From Glycomyces sp. YM15 (GTDB taxonomy: Bacteria > Actinomycetota > Actinomycetes > Mycobacteriales > Micromonosporaceae): a DNA stretch of 35,520 bases. The translations under genes and the position numbers were made by a program. Under the pieces are notes generated by a model. That model was not told the origin of the DNA and made no database searches. It saw only the letters and a program-made list of their open reading frames with translations. Shown one piece after another: positions 15,947 through 24,122 of the stretch (positions within the stretch are counted from its first letter, which is position 1; each line of letters starts with the position of its first letter). The stretch is from the NCBI RefSeq assembly GCF_016918015.1, contig NZ_JAERMK010000003.1:199441-234960 (forward strand), in the 5' to 3' direction.

Positions 15947-17446
15947 TCAAGAGGTTCGCGCTGCGTTGCGCGGAGGGGACGGCTTCGGCGAGGCGGCGGG
16001 CGGCTCGGCGCCGGAGGTCGCGCCGCAGCGCAAGGCGGTGTCCTGCGGCTCGGCGGGTGACGCGGGTTCGGCGAGCGCCGGGTCGTGCGACGCGCCTCGC
16101 GACCCATCGCAGGGGCGGCCCTGCGGCGCGTCCTCCAATGGCGCTGCAGCCTGCGGCTGTGCGGCCGCGAGGGATCGGGAACCCCGCAGGCCGATGACGG
16201 CCGCCGCCGAGGCGAGCCCGAGGAGCGCGCAGCAGGTCCACGACGCCCAGGCGGCGCGGTCTCCCGCCACGTCTGCGACGAAGCCGACCGCGCTCGTGCC
16301 GATCGCCGCCACGATCCCGGAGAGCAGGTAGTAGACCCCGAAGTACGTGCCCGTGAGTCCCTGCGGCGCGAAGCCTGGAATGAGCTCCATGACGAACGGC
16401 TGCGCCACCATCACGCCGATCGAAAGCACCAGCGCCGACACGAGCACGGCCGCGAAGTGCAGCCCCGGCGCGCTCGCGGGCAGCAGGACCGGCGGCAGGA
16501 ACGCCGCGCCGATGAGCGCCATGCCCAGCGCGATCGCCGCCGCCCGGCTCAAGTGGCGCTGGCACCAGTCGGTGCTGCGCACCTGCAGCCCGAGCGTCGC
16601 CACGGTCGAAGCACCGAAGACCGCGGCGGTGGCCCAGTCGGTGCCCGTGGAGTCCACGGCGGCTTTCGGGAGCAGCAGGTACAGCTGGTTCTGGAGCGCG
16701 AACAGTGCGGCCGTGGCGAGCGTGAACGACATGAACCCCTTGTCCGCGAACGCTTCCCGCCACCCGCCGAGCACCGTCGTCCGGGCCTTCGCCGCCTGGT
16801 GCGGCGGCAGGGTCAGCATCTGGGCGACCCCAAGGACCAGGAACACCAGTGCCGAGACCAGGGCCCCGAGCCGGAAGTCGACGATCACGAGCGCGCTGCC
16901 CACCACCGGCCCGAGGCACATCCCGGTGTTGGCGGAGAGGTTGAACAGGGCGAACGCCTCCGCCCGCCGGTCGCCCGCCGCTTCGGCGACGTACGCCCGC
17001 ACCGCGGGGTTGAACAGGGCCCCGGCAACGCCGCTGACGACCGCCGCGGCGATGAGCACCGCGAACGAGGGCGTCAGCGCGAACAGCCCGAACCCGAGCG
17101 CGCGCAGCAGGCATCCGGCGATGATGACCCCGCGCGGCCCGAGCCGGTCGGAGGCCGTGCCGCCGATCAGGTTGAGCCCCTGCTGGGCCAGGTTCCGCAC
17201 GCCGAGGACGACGCCGATCGCGGCGAGCGACATCCCGGCCGAGGTTTCGAGGTGCACCGCCAGGTAGGGGATGACCATGTAGAAGCCGAGGTTGACGCCG
17301 AGCTGGTTCACCAGGAGCAGCCGCACGGGCAGCGGCTGCTCCGTGAAGGACCGTATGGTGCGCAAGGGACCTCGTCTGGGCAGGGCGGCGCCGGGTCGCG
17401 CCGGAGGGCAGTCGGTTTCGATAAAGATAACGGAACTCGTTTTCAT
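15947..17446 (-). CDS. MFS transporter heading the ABC operon
   Basis: A major facilitator protein with about 12 helices; 499 aa from ATG 17446. The MFS motif A region after helix 2 is GGTASDRLGPRG. The first 27 residues do not look like an MFS start and overlap an AT-rich promoter-like element. TTG 17365 (residue 28, preceded by GAGG, then RTIRSFTEQPLPVRLL) is a credible real start. The last 65 or so residues form a Pro/Ala/Gly-rich tail with no similarity to transporter cores. Being first in a transcript with a full ABC importer suggests a paired export/import function for a small ligand, as in metallophore systems. That is inference from context only. Confidence 0.88.
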   Translation of the reverse strand: MKTSSVIFIETDCPPARPGAALPRRGPLRTIRSFTEQPLPVRLLLVNQLGVNLGFYMVIPYLAVHLETSAGMSLAAIGVVLGVRNLAQQGLNLIGGTASDRLGPRGVIIAGCLLRALGFGLFALTPSFAVLIAAAVVSGVAGALFNPAVRAYVAEAAGDRRAEAFALFNLSANTGMCLGPVVGSALVIVDFRLGALVSALVFLVLGVAQMLTLPPHQAAKARTTVLGGWREAFADKGFMSFTLATAALFALQNQLYLLLPKAAVDSTGTDWATAAVFGASTVATLGLQVRSTDWCQRHLSRAAAIALGMALIGAAFLPPVLLPASAPGLHFAAVLVSALVLSIGVMVAQPFVMELIPGFAPQGLTGTYFGVYYLLSGIVAAIGTSAVGFVADVAGDRAAWASWTCCALLGLASAAAVIGLRGSRSLAAAQPQAAAPLEDAPQGRPCDGSRGASHDPALAEPASPAEPQDTALRCGATSGAEPPAASPKPSPPRNAARTS

Positions 17447-17451
17447 TTCAA
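17424..17451 (-). promoter_or_regulatory. promoter with operator-like dyad before the MFS/ABC operon
   Basis: On the minus strand, TTGAAA (17451-17446), 16 bases, TATCTT (17429-17424). Inside lies the inverted repeat GATAACG-N5-CGTTTTC (plus strand 17426-17444, 6 of 7 positions matching). The AT-rich island in GC-rich DNA and the half-site shape resemble Zur/Fur-class or TetR-like operators. Identity of the regulator is a guess. The divergent AraC-type protein is another candidate. Confidence 0.5.
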
Positions 17452-17527
17452 TGGTCGAAACCCGGGATGTGACCTGCCTCCGCCCATGCGATCATCGGCA
17501 TACGCGCACGTGACCTCGGAGGATGCC

Positions 17528-17926
17528 GTGAAGATCCCGGGCGAAGACCAGAACCGCCGCCTGCTGCGCGCCCGCGACGCCATGGACCGCGACTACGCCA
17601 AGCCTCTCGACGTGCCCGCCCTCGCCCGCGTCGCACTCATGTCCCCCGCGCATTTCAGCCGCCGGTTCCGGGACACGTTCGGCGAGACCCCGCACCGCTA
17701 CCTGCAGCGCCGCCGCATCGAACGCGCCTGCGCGATGCTCCGCGACACGCGCGCCACCGTCACCGAGATCGCGCTCGCGGTCGGCTTCGACAGCCTCGGC
17801 ACGTTCAGCCGCACGTTCTCCCAGGTCATCGGACGCTCACCCACCCGGTACCGCGCGGAGGTCCCGACGTTCAAGGCCCCGGTCTGCTTCGTCAAGTCCT
17901 GGACCAGACCGAGCAGTTTCGGATAA
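17528..17926 (+). CDS. AraC-family transcriptional regulator (DNA-binding domain only)
   Basis: A 132-aa protein consisting essentially of the two helix-turn-helix motifs of AraC/XylS regulators. The first is LDVPALARVALMSPAHFSRRFRDTFGETPHRYL (discontinuous key residues). The second is VTEIALAVGFDSLGTFSRTFSQVIGRSPTRYR, with the conserved GF-x4-F-R-F-x3-G-x-P-x-R-pattern. It has no ligand-binding domain. GTG 17528 was chosen because GGAGG lies 5 bases upstream. An in-frame ATG at 17486 is an alternative. The following VOC gene is on the same strand 34 bases away, a frequent pairing, so it likely controls that gene. It is also divergent from the MFS/ABC operon. Confidence 0.88.
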   Translation: MKIPGEDQNRRLLRARDAMDRDYAKPLDVPALARVALMSPAHFSRRFRDTFGETPHRYLQRRRIERACAMLRDTRATVTEIALAVGFDSLGTFSRTFSQVIGRSPTRYRAEVPTFKAPVCFVKSWTRPSSFG

Positions 17927-17960
17927 GCCGCACGCATCCCCGCGCCCATAGGCTGGTCAC

Positions 17961-18368
17961 ATGTTCACCGGAATCAGCATTCACACCGTGTTCGTCCTCG
18001 ACCAGGAAGAGGCGATCGACTTCTACGTGGGCAAACTCGGCTTCCAGATCTCGACCGACGCCGACCTCGGCTTCATGCGCTGGCTGACGGTCGCGCTCCC
18101 GGAGGAGCCCGAACGCCACCTCCTCCTCGAGGTGCCCGGCCCGCCCTCGCAGAGCGAGGAGACCGCCGCGCAGGTCCGCGACCTGCTCACCAAGGGCGCC
18201 CTCGGCGCGACCATGCTCACCACCGACGACTGCCGCGGCACCTACGAGCGGCTCAAGGACCTGGGCGTCGAGTTCACCGAGGAACCCACCGAGCAGCCGT
18301 ACGGGATCGACTGCGCGCTGCGGGACCCCTTCGGCAACCACATCAGGATCACCCAGCCCGGAGGCTGA
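17961..18368 (+). CDS. VOC-family (glyoxalase/bleomycin-resistance-like) protein
   Basis: A 135-aa protein with the two beta-alpha-beta-beta-beta modules of the vicinal oxygen chelate fold. The first half has HTVFVLDQEEAIDFYVGKLGF. The second half has ERLKDLGVEFTEEP, then the typical end ALRDPFGNHIRI. Members bind a metal and act as glyoxalases, dioxygenases or antibiotic-binding proteins. The substrate cannot be told. It sits right behind the short AraC-type regulator, an arrangement seen often in actinobacteria, and before a strong terminator. Confidence 0.9.
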   Translation: MFTGISIHTVFVLDQEEAIDFYVGKLGFQISTDADLGFMRWLTVALPEEPERHLLLEVPGPPSQSEETAAQVRDLLTKGALGATMLTTDDCRGTYERLKDLGVEFTEEPTEQPYGIDCALRDPFGNHIRITQPGG

Positions 18369-18376
18369 ACCGCACC

Positions 18377-18408
18377 GCGGAACGCCCGGGCCGGCCCGGG
18401 CGTTCCGC
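18377..18408 (+). terminator. perfect-palindrome terminator hairpin
   Basis: A 32-base perfect palindrome from GCGGAACGCCCGGGCC to its complement, directly after the VOC stop and before the universal stress gene. About 14 bp can pair around a small loop. No clear T-tract follows. Confidence 0.7.
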
Positions 18409-18490
18409 CTTCCCGGGAGTGCGGTCGGGAGGGTTCGACCGCTGTTCAGGCGGGTACTCCAGGGACTCGCACCAGCCCTAAGGAGGGAAC

Positions 18491-18937
18491 ATGGACCAGA
18501 CAGAGGAGCGCAGGGAACGCATCGTCGTCGGCGTCGACGGCTCCGGGCCCTCGGTCAAGGCCCTCGAATGGGCAGTTCGGCATGCGCGGCGCACCGGCGC
18601 GAAGGTCGAGGCCGTGCAGGCCTGGGAAGTGCCGACCATGTACGGCAGCGGCATGATGGTCCTGCCCGGCGGCGAGGAGTTCGACCAGTCCGCCCGGCAG
18701 TCGCTCGAAGCGGCGGTCAACCACGCCCTCGGCGGGAGGATGGACGTCGAGGTCGAGCACCATACGGTCGGCGGCCACCCGGCCAAGACGCTCATCGACA
18801 TGTCCGAAGGCGCCGACCTCCTGGTCGTGGGCAGCCGCGGGCACGGCGGTTTCGTCGGGTCGCTCATCGGCTCGGTGAGCCACTACTGCGTCAACCACGC
18901 CAGCTGCCCGGTCGTGATCGTCCGCGAGACCGATTGA
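18491..18937 (+). CDS. universal stress protein (UspA family)
   Basis: A 148-aa single-domain UspA protein. The ATP-binding signature G-2x-G-9x-G-S is intact at Gly114, Gly117, Gly127 and Ser128. The N-terminal strand IVVGVDGS supplies the conserved Asp16, so this is an ATP-binding type. Start ATG 18491 has a near-perfect ribosome-binding site (AAGGAGGG). In actinobacteria such proteins respond to starvation, low oxygen or redox stress. No partner gene is evident here; it stands alone between terminators. Confidence 0.94.
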   Translation: MDQTEERRERIVVGVDGSGPSVKALEWAVRHARRTGAKVEAVQAWEVPTMYGSGMMVLPGGEEFDQSARQSLEAAVNHALGGRMDVEVEHHTVGGHPAKTLIDMSEGADLLVVGSRGHGGFVGSLIGSVSHYCVNHASCPVVIVRETD

Positions 18938-19015
18938 GCCGCAAGGCCTCACGCGACGGACTACGGCACCGATTGCGCTGCACGGGCACGTGCGACGCCT
19001 TCCCCCGAACCTCGA

Positions 19016-19042
19016 CCGGCGCCACCGTCACGGTGACGCCGG
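19016..19042. terminator. hairpin between convergent genes
   Basis: CCGGCGCCACC / GGTGACGCCGG around loop GTCAC with one mismatch, between the stress-protein and GH43 stops. The rest of 18938-19076 shows nothing else. Confidence 0.5.
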
Positions 19043-19076
19043 CTTCAAGCCGCGCGCGGCGCCCTCGCCTGAGCCG

Positions 19077-20576
19077 TCACGCCGTCGGCGCCGACGCCGT
19101 TGCGGTGTAACGGAACCTGCGCAAGCGTGACGACTCGCCGGCCGCGCCGACGCCGAGCACCCGGCCGGTGAAACCGGCCGCGACCTCGGTCGAGAGGTAG
19201 CGGCCGTCGAGCCGCGCCAGTTCCGTGACGTCGTCGCCGACGACCAGCGCGAGCACGATGTCGTCCGGGCCGTAGGCCGTCATGGTCTCGGCCTCGCAGT
19301 CGACCGCGGCGATCCGCAGCACCACCGACCCGGCCGTCAGCGAGACCGAACCGAGGTCGGCGCTCACGCCGCCGATGCGCGCCTGCGCGCGGACCGTGCC
19401 GTCCTCGAAGGCGAGGCCGTAGCGGTGGCGGTCGTCGATGCGGACCTCGAATCGGCCCGAGCCGGTGAACTCGGCCTCGGCCTCCCATCGCAGGTCCTCG
19501 ACGCGGGTGCACAGCAGGCCGGGGGAGCCGTCACCCGGGACGCGGAGCCGAAGGCCCCCATCGGTGTCCGGCGCGGCGATCGCGTCCGGTTCGCTCGCGG
19601 GCGAGACCCAGCGGGGGTGCGGGGCGTCCGCGGTGAAGTCGTCCTCGAAGGAGGTTTCGTCGGGGGTGAAGTCGTAGCGGTGCTCGTCGAACACGGGCCA
19701 GCCGTCGACCCAGTCGACTCCGGCCAGGAACGTCTCGCGGCCGAGCACGTGGTAGCAGGGGGTGAAACCCGAGGGGCGCACCGCGAGGTAGACGGCGGCC
19801 CATTCGCCTGAAGCGGTCTGGACGAGGTCGGCGTGCCCGGTGTTCTGGACCACCAGGCCCGGCCTGGACCGGTGGGTGAAGACGGGGTTCGCCGGGCAGG
19901 ACTCGTACGGGCCTTCGGGCCGTTCGGCGCGGGCGATGGTGACCGAGTGGCCGCGTTCGGTGCCGCCCTCGGCGAGCATCAGGTACCAGTATTCGCCGAT
20001 CTTGTAGAGATGTGGCGCCTCGGGGAAGTCGAGGCGGCCGGTGCCCTGCCAGACCTGGTAGGGCTCGCCGATGAACTCGCCGGTCTTGAGGTCGACGCGG
20101 CCTTGGAGCATCCCGCGGAGTTCGGTGCCCGCGACGCTGCCGGTCCAGGTGAGGAGGAGTTCGCCGTCGTCGTCCCAGCAGATGTCGGGGTCGATGCCGA
20201 CGGCTTGGGGGATGAAGATCGGGTCGCTCCAGGGGCCGGCGGGGTCTTCGGCGGTGACGATGGTCTGCCCGGAGTCGGCGTCGCCGACGTTCGTGGTCGC
20301 GAAGTAGAAGCGGTCTTCGTGGTGGCGGAGGGTGGAGCCGTAGATGCCGCCCGAGGGGCGGCCGTCGGCGCGGAGGAATTGGCCGCGGCGGTCGAGGATG
20401 TTGCCGATCTGCTTCCAGTGCACGAGGTCGCGGCTGTGGAATATCGGTGCACCGGGGAAGTATTCGAAGCTGGAGTGGGCGAGGTAGTAGTCCTCGCCGA
20501 CGCGGCAGATCGTCGGGTCGGGGTGGAAGCCCGAGACGATGGGGTGCTCGGCCCCGGACACGGCAGTTCGGCTCAC
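19077..20576 (-). CDS. glycoside hydrolase family 43 (beta-xylosidase/arabinofuranosidase-like)
   Basis: A 499-aa enzyme with a five-bladed beta-propeller (about 10-310) and a C-terminal beta-sandwich (about 325-495). GH43 catalytic triad candidates: base Asp20 in GFHPDPT, pKa-modulating Asp129 in GIDPDICWDDDG, acid Glu186 in FPEAPHLYK. There is no signal peptide, so it is cytoplasmic and would act on imported short xylo- or arabino-oligosaccharides. The GTG start at 20576 has GAGGGAG upstream. A longer open frame would run through the promoter and was rejected. A consensus-like promoter lies 31-59 bases upstream. No sugar transporter is adjacent. Confidence 0.92.
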   Translation of the reverse strand: MSRTAVSGAEHPIVSGFHPDPTICRVGEDYYLAHSSFEYFPGAPIFHSRDLVHWKQIGNILDRRGQFLRADGRPSGGIYGSTLRHHEDRFYFATTNVGDADSGQTIVTAEDPAGPWSDPIFIPQAVGIDPDICWDDDGELLLTWTGSVAGTELRGMLQGRVDLKTGEFIGEPYQVWQGTGRLDFPEAPHLYKIGEYWYLMLAEGGTERGHSVTIARAERPEGPYESCPANPVFTHRSRPGLVVQNTGHADLVQTASGEWAAVYLAVRPSGFTPCYHVLGRETFLAGVDWVDGWPVFDEHRYDFTPDETSFEDDFTADAPHPRWVSPASEPDAIAAPDTDGGLRLRVPGDGSPGLLCTRVEDLRWEAEAEFTGSGRFEVRIDDRHRYGLAFEDGTVRAQARIGGVSADLGSVSLTAGSVVLRIAAVDCEAETMTAYGPDDIVLALVVGDDVTELARLDGRYLSTEVAAGFTGRVLGVGAAGESSRLRRFRYTATASAPTA

Positions 20577-20606
20577 AGTGCTCCCTCGTTCAGCGCGGAG
20601 CCACCA

Positions 20607-20635
20607 GACTAAGTTGTGTCGCCAAACTTTGTCAA
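20607..20635 (-). promoter_or_regulatory. predicted promoter of the GH43 gene
   Basis: Minus strand TTGACA (20635-20630), 17 bases, TTAGTC (20612-20607). The -35 is perfect, the spacing optimal and the -10 weak. A sequence with outer AAGTT/AACTT arms lies in the spacer (20611-20629). Confidence 0.65.
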
Positions 20636-20658
20636 CCGGCTTCAGCCCGGACCGACCC

Positions 20659-20709
20659 GAACTTGTGTTGACACAAGTTCTCGGGATTTGTATCATGTGT
20701 TTGATACAA
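20659..20709 (+). promoter_or_regulatory. promoter of the 7-TM/GntR operon covered by two palindromes
   Basis: TTGACA (20668-20673), exactly 17 bases, TATCAT (20691-20696). The first palindrome GAACTTGTGT-TG-ACACAAGTTC (20659-20680, perfect) covers the -35. The second, TTGTATCA-N6-TGATACAA (20688-20709, perfect), covers the -10. Centres are 29 bases apart, about three helical turns. This is a textbook repressor layout, probably for the GntR protein of the operon. Confidence 0.8.
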
Positions 20710-20729
20710 GTTCTGCATCGGAGAAACAC

Positions 20730-21608
20730 GTGCCCCTATTGATCATCGCGGGACTCGCGGCCGTCGCACTCACCGCCGCACTGCTGCTGACCCGTCGCCG
20801 CGTCGCCGTCGGCCCCAACGGCACCGCCGTATCGGACGCCATGCGGCCCATCGTGAGACGTTCGACGATCATGCGATTCGCCGGACTCGCCATCGGCCTC
20901 GCCGCCGCGGCGGCGATCGTGACCGCGGCACCGCCGAACTGGCTCGGCCTGGAAGCCGCCCTCGCAGCGCCCGCATTCACCCTCTGCCTGCTCGCGGGCG
21001 TGCTCATCGGCGATATCACCGGAACCGTCCCGACTGGACCGGACCGCGCCGCACCGATCGAAGTCCGATCCGTCCGGTCCTACCTGCCGCGCTTCATGAC
21101 CGGCGCGGTGATCGCGCTCGGCGCCACGCTGGCGGTCCTCCTCACGGTCACGAGCCGCATGGGCAGCGCCGACGACATGAGCAGGGCCGGACGGTTCCTC
21201 ACGCTCTCCTGCCAGGACCTCACCGCGAGCAGCGGCCCTTGGCCCGGCGTGTACTACAGCCTGCCGATCGCGGCATCAGTCCTCATCGGCATCGCGGTCG
21301 CGGCACCCGCACTGCATGCGGTGACGCGCCGACGCCGCCCGGCGGCAGGCGATGCGGTCCGCGCCGTCGACGACGACGCCCGCCGTGCGTCCGCCCGCAC
21401 CATCGTCGCCGCCTGCGGCGTCCTGGTGGCCGCGCCACTGACCGGAACCGGGCTGTTCGCGGGCACGGCCATGATCGGGAACACCTGTGCGACAACCGCG
21501 GTGACGGCCCTCGGCTGGACCGCGCTCGTCCTCGGACTGACCGCGTTCATCGCCACCTGCTGGTTCGCGGCGATGGCGGTCTTCCCGCACCGGGCGGCGC
21601 GGCGATGA
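20730..21608 (+). CDS. seven-helix membrane protein of unknown function, GntR partner
   Basis: A 292-aa integral membrane protein starting at GTG 20730 (GGAGA 5 bases upstream). About seven hydrophobic segments are seen, at roughly 2-22, 47-68, 73-95, 112-132, 170-192, 217-240 and 250-280. Short Arg-rich loops lie between them. I recognise no family motif. The stop overlaps the GntR start by ATGA, so the protein and regulator are co-produced. YtrA-type GntR regulators usually govern membrane transporters or stress genes that accompany them, so this protein is likely the regulated output. Confidence 0.78.
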   Translation: MPLLIIAGLAAVALTAALLLTRRRVAVGPNGTAVSDAMRPIVRRSTIMRFAGLAIGLAAAAAIVTAAPPNWLGLEAALAAPAFTLCLLAGVLIGDITGTVPTGPDRAAPIEVRSVRSYLPRFMTGAVIALGATLAVLLTVTSRMGSADDMSRAGRFLTLSCQDLTASSGPWPGVYYSLPIAASVLIGIAVAAPALHAVTRRRRPAAGDAVRAVDDDARRASARTIVAACGVLVAAPLTGTGLFAGTAMIGNTCATTAVTALGWTALVLGLTAFIATCWFAAMAVFPHRAARR

Positions 21609-21970
21609 CGTTCGAGGTCCGAGTCGACACCGCGAGTCCCGTACCGCCGTATGAGCAGATCCGCGTGCAGTTGAGCGACCTCATCGACCAGGGGCGGCTG
21701 GTCGCGGGCGACCGCCTGCCGCCGGTGCGGCAGCTCGCCGCCGACCTCGGGCTGGCGGTGGGGACGGTCGGTCGGGCCTACCGGGAGCTGGAGGCGGCCG
21801 GGAAGGTGAGCTCCCGCCGCGGCGGCGGCACCCGGGTCACGGCGGAGGCCGCGCCGCAGCCTCCCGCCGAACTCGCCCGGCTCGCCGCCGACTACGTGGC
21901 GGCCGCGCGCCGCCTCGGCACCACCGACCGCGATCTCATCGCCGCCGTGCAACGAGCCCTCACACCGTGA
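21605..21970 (+). CDS. GntR-family regulator, YtrA type
   Basis: A 121-aa repressor with the GntR winged helix at about residues 15-78: PYEQIRVQLSDLIDQG, then LPPVRQLAADLGLAVGTVGRAY, then LEAAGKVSSRRGGGTRV. Only about 40 residues follow, as in the small YtrA subfamily that lacks a large effector domain. The ATG overlaps the membrane-protein stop (ATGA at 21605-21608). It probably autoregulates through the paired palindromes at 20659-20709. What relieves repression cannot be told; in related systems cell-wall-active compounds do so. Confidence 0.92.
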   Translation: MTFEVRVDTASPVPPYEQIRVQLSDLIDQGRLVAGDRLPPVRQLAADLGLAVGTVGRAYRELEAAGKVSSRRGGGTRVTAEAAPQPPAELARLAADYVAAARRLGTTDRDLIAAVQRALTP

Positions 21971-21991
21971 GCATCGCGACTCACACCCCGG

Positions 21992-22039
21992 CGACAACTC
22001 GGGCCCGCCCCTGTTTCCGCAGGTAGCGGGCCCTTGTCG
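21992..22039. terminator. long compound hairpin between convergent genes
   Basis: CGACAA (21992-21997)/TTGTCG (22034-22039), GGGCCCGC (22001-22008)/GCGGGCCC (22026-22033) and CCTG (22010-22013)/CAGG (22020-22023) nest into one extended stem. It lies after the GntR stop and before the ABC exporter's end, so it probably terminates the GntR transcript. Confidence 0.6.
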
Positions 22040-22128
22040 TACCCATGTGGGAGGGTGACCTTTTCACTGGTAGTGGTGAAGGTGGGAACGGGTGGGTACC
22101 CGGGGCCGCCCGTATGCGCCGGACGGCC

Positions 22129-23883
22129 TCAGGCCGCCGCGTGCTGCACACCCCAAGTCCGCGCGTACCGGCCCGAACGCTCGAGCAGCTCGTCATGCGT
22201 GCCCTGCTCGATGATCCGCCCGTGCTCAAGCACCACGATCACATCCGCGCTCCGAATCGTGCTCAGCCGGTGCGCGACGACCAACGTCGTCCGCCCGCGC
22301 ATCAGCGTCTCCAGCGCGCCCTGGATGTGCCGCTCCGATTCCGAGTCGAGCGCGCTCGTCGCCTCGTCCAGGAACAGGATCCGCGGATCGCGGATCAGCG
22401 CCCGCGCGATCGACAGGCGCTGGCGCTGCCCGCCCGAAAGCCGCGCGCCCCGCTCGCCCACCACCGTGTTCCAACCATCCGAAAGGGATTCCACGAACTC
22501 CAGCGCGTTCGCGTCACGCAGCGCGTTCCGCACCCGCTCATCGTCGATCGGCCCCAGGCCGTACGTGATGTTGTCGCGCACCGAGCCCTCGAACAGCACC
22601 GAATCCTGCGGCACCACCGACACATGCCGCCGCACCGACCGCATGTCGAGCGCCTCCATGTCGACCCCGTCGAGCGCGACGGTCCCGCCCGCGGGCCGGA
22701 TCAGCCCCAGCACGGTGTTCATCAGCGTCGACTTGCCCGAACCCGAAGGCCCCACGAGCGCAATGGTCTTCCCCGCCTCGATGTCGAGGTCGACCCCGTC
22801 CAGCGCGGGCGAACCGCCGTCCGGGTATCGCACGGTCACCCCGCGCAGCTCGATACGGCCCTCCACACGCTCCACAGTGGGCTTGCCTTCGTTGTGCTCG
22901 ACGTCCGGGTCCTGCAGGATTTCGGCGATCGACCGCGCGGACTCGGTGCCGCGCGCGGTGACCGGCACCAGGTTGAGCACGGACCCCACCGAACCGGTGA
23001 GCATCGAGAAGTAGGTGCCGAGCACCACGACCTGCCCGGCCGAGATCGGCGCCCACCCCATGAGCGCCACCGTCGCGGCCAACAGCAGGCACCCGACTGA
23101 CAAGAGCTGCATGGTGACCCAGCTGGCCGCGCCGAACCGGCCGTTGACGACGTCGAGCCGCAGCCCCCGGTGGCGCACCTCTTCGGTCACCTCCGCGACC
23201 CGCCCGGTCGCGACGTGCTCGAGCCCGTGCGCGCGGGTGATCGGCATGAGCGCGGCCATCTCCCCGACCCGCGCGGAGAAGACCTCCATCTCGCGGCGGA
23301 ACTCCTCGTTGCGCTCGCGGGAGCGGCGGCGGGTGAACCACCAGACTCCGAAGCCGCAGGGGATCGACAGCGCGAACACCGGCAGGAACTGCGGCACCGT
23401 CAGCGCGGTCATGGTGATCGCGCCGGCGAACACGAACACGGCCGAGAGGAACGGCCCGCCCGACTGGGCGAACATCATCTCCACGTTCTCGACGTCGCGC
23501 ACGACCTTGCTCTGGATGATCGAGGCGTTCGACCGCGAGTGGAAGCCGATGGACAGCAACTGGAGTCGGGCGGCGAGCGCGTTGCGGAAGCCGGCCCCGA
23601 GGGACCGCACCGCACCCATGTAGAGACGCGTGAACCAGACGTGTGTGAAGGCGTTCTGGACGACGAGGACGACCGCGCCGATGGCGAGCCAGCCGAGGGT
23701 CGACACCGGCCCGCCCCGAACGACCGCGTCGACGGCCGCGCCGGTGATGACCGGCATCAGCCACTGCGGGCTGTCCTTGACGGCGAAGACGGCGATGGAG
23801 GTGACGAGTCGTCCCCGGCTGGGGCGGAGTGATCGGAGGAGCGATCGGACGGGCTGCTTCCCGTCGAGGGTGGTGGTTTCCAT
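22129..23883 (-). CDS. ABC exporter half-transporter (fused membrane and ATPase domains)
   Basis: A 584-aa type-IV ABC exporter. A six-helix membrane domain (about 25-315) is followed by a nucleotide-binding domain (about 335-575). Walker A is GPSGSGKST, the signature LSGGQRQR, Walker B ILFLDEATSALD, the H-loop AHRLST. As a half-transporter it must dimerise with itself, since no second half gene is adjacent. Likely role: export of a lipid, peptide or drug. Start ATG 23883 is the first methionine before the membrane domain. No clear ribosome-binding site is seen, and a longer frame upstream is unlikely to be coding. No regulator is adjacent. Confidence 0.92.
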   Translation of the reverse strand: METTTLDGKQPVRSLLRSLRPSRGRLVTSIAVFAVKDSPQWLMPVITGAAVDAVVRGGPVSTLGWLAIGAVVLVVQNAFTHVWFTRLYMGAVRSLGAGFRNALAARLQLLSIGFHSRSNASIIQSKVVRDVENVEMMFAQSGGPFLSAVFVFAGAITMTALTVPQFLPVFALSIPCGFGVWWFTRRRSRERNEEFRREMEVFSARVGEMAALMPITRAHGLEHVATGRVAEVTEEVRHRGLRLDVVNGRFGAASWVTMQLLSVGCLLLAATVALMGWAPISAGQVVVLGTYFSMLTGSVGSVLNLVPVTARGTESARSIAEILQDPDVEHNEGKPTVERVEGRIELRGVTVRYPDGGSPALDGVDLDIEAGKTIALVGPSGSGKSTLMNTVLGLIRPAGGTVALDGVDMEALDMRSVRRHVSVVPQDSVLFEGSVRDNITYGLGPIDDERVRNALRDANALEFVESLSDGWNTVVGERGARLSGGQRQRLSIARALIRDPRILFLDEATSALDSESERHIQGALETLMRGRTTLVVAHRLSTIRSADVIVVLEHGRIIEQGTHDELLERSGRYARTWGVQHAAA

Positions 23884-24122
23884 TGCAGCAATGGCCCCGT
23901 GTTCGATTAGAAGGTTTGACCTAGAGGATTCAGGTTGGGCGGCAACGAGTCTCCGGATGGGATGGATCACCCGCCGCCAGCTGGGCCTCGCAACGCACCG
24001 TCCGCGCGAGGTCACGATTGAAAACCCTAGTCCCGGCGGCCGCAACGCGCCTCCGCTTTACGTGCACATCACAGGCACGACGCAGGCCGCCGCCGTGCCT
24101 GCGGCGACGACCGGATCGGCCC

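Noticed and set aside
20577..20729. N-terminal extension of the GH43 protein through the intergenic region
   Set aside because: It would cover two promoters and the palindromic operators. GTG 20576 has a good ribosome-binding site and fits GH43 starts.
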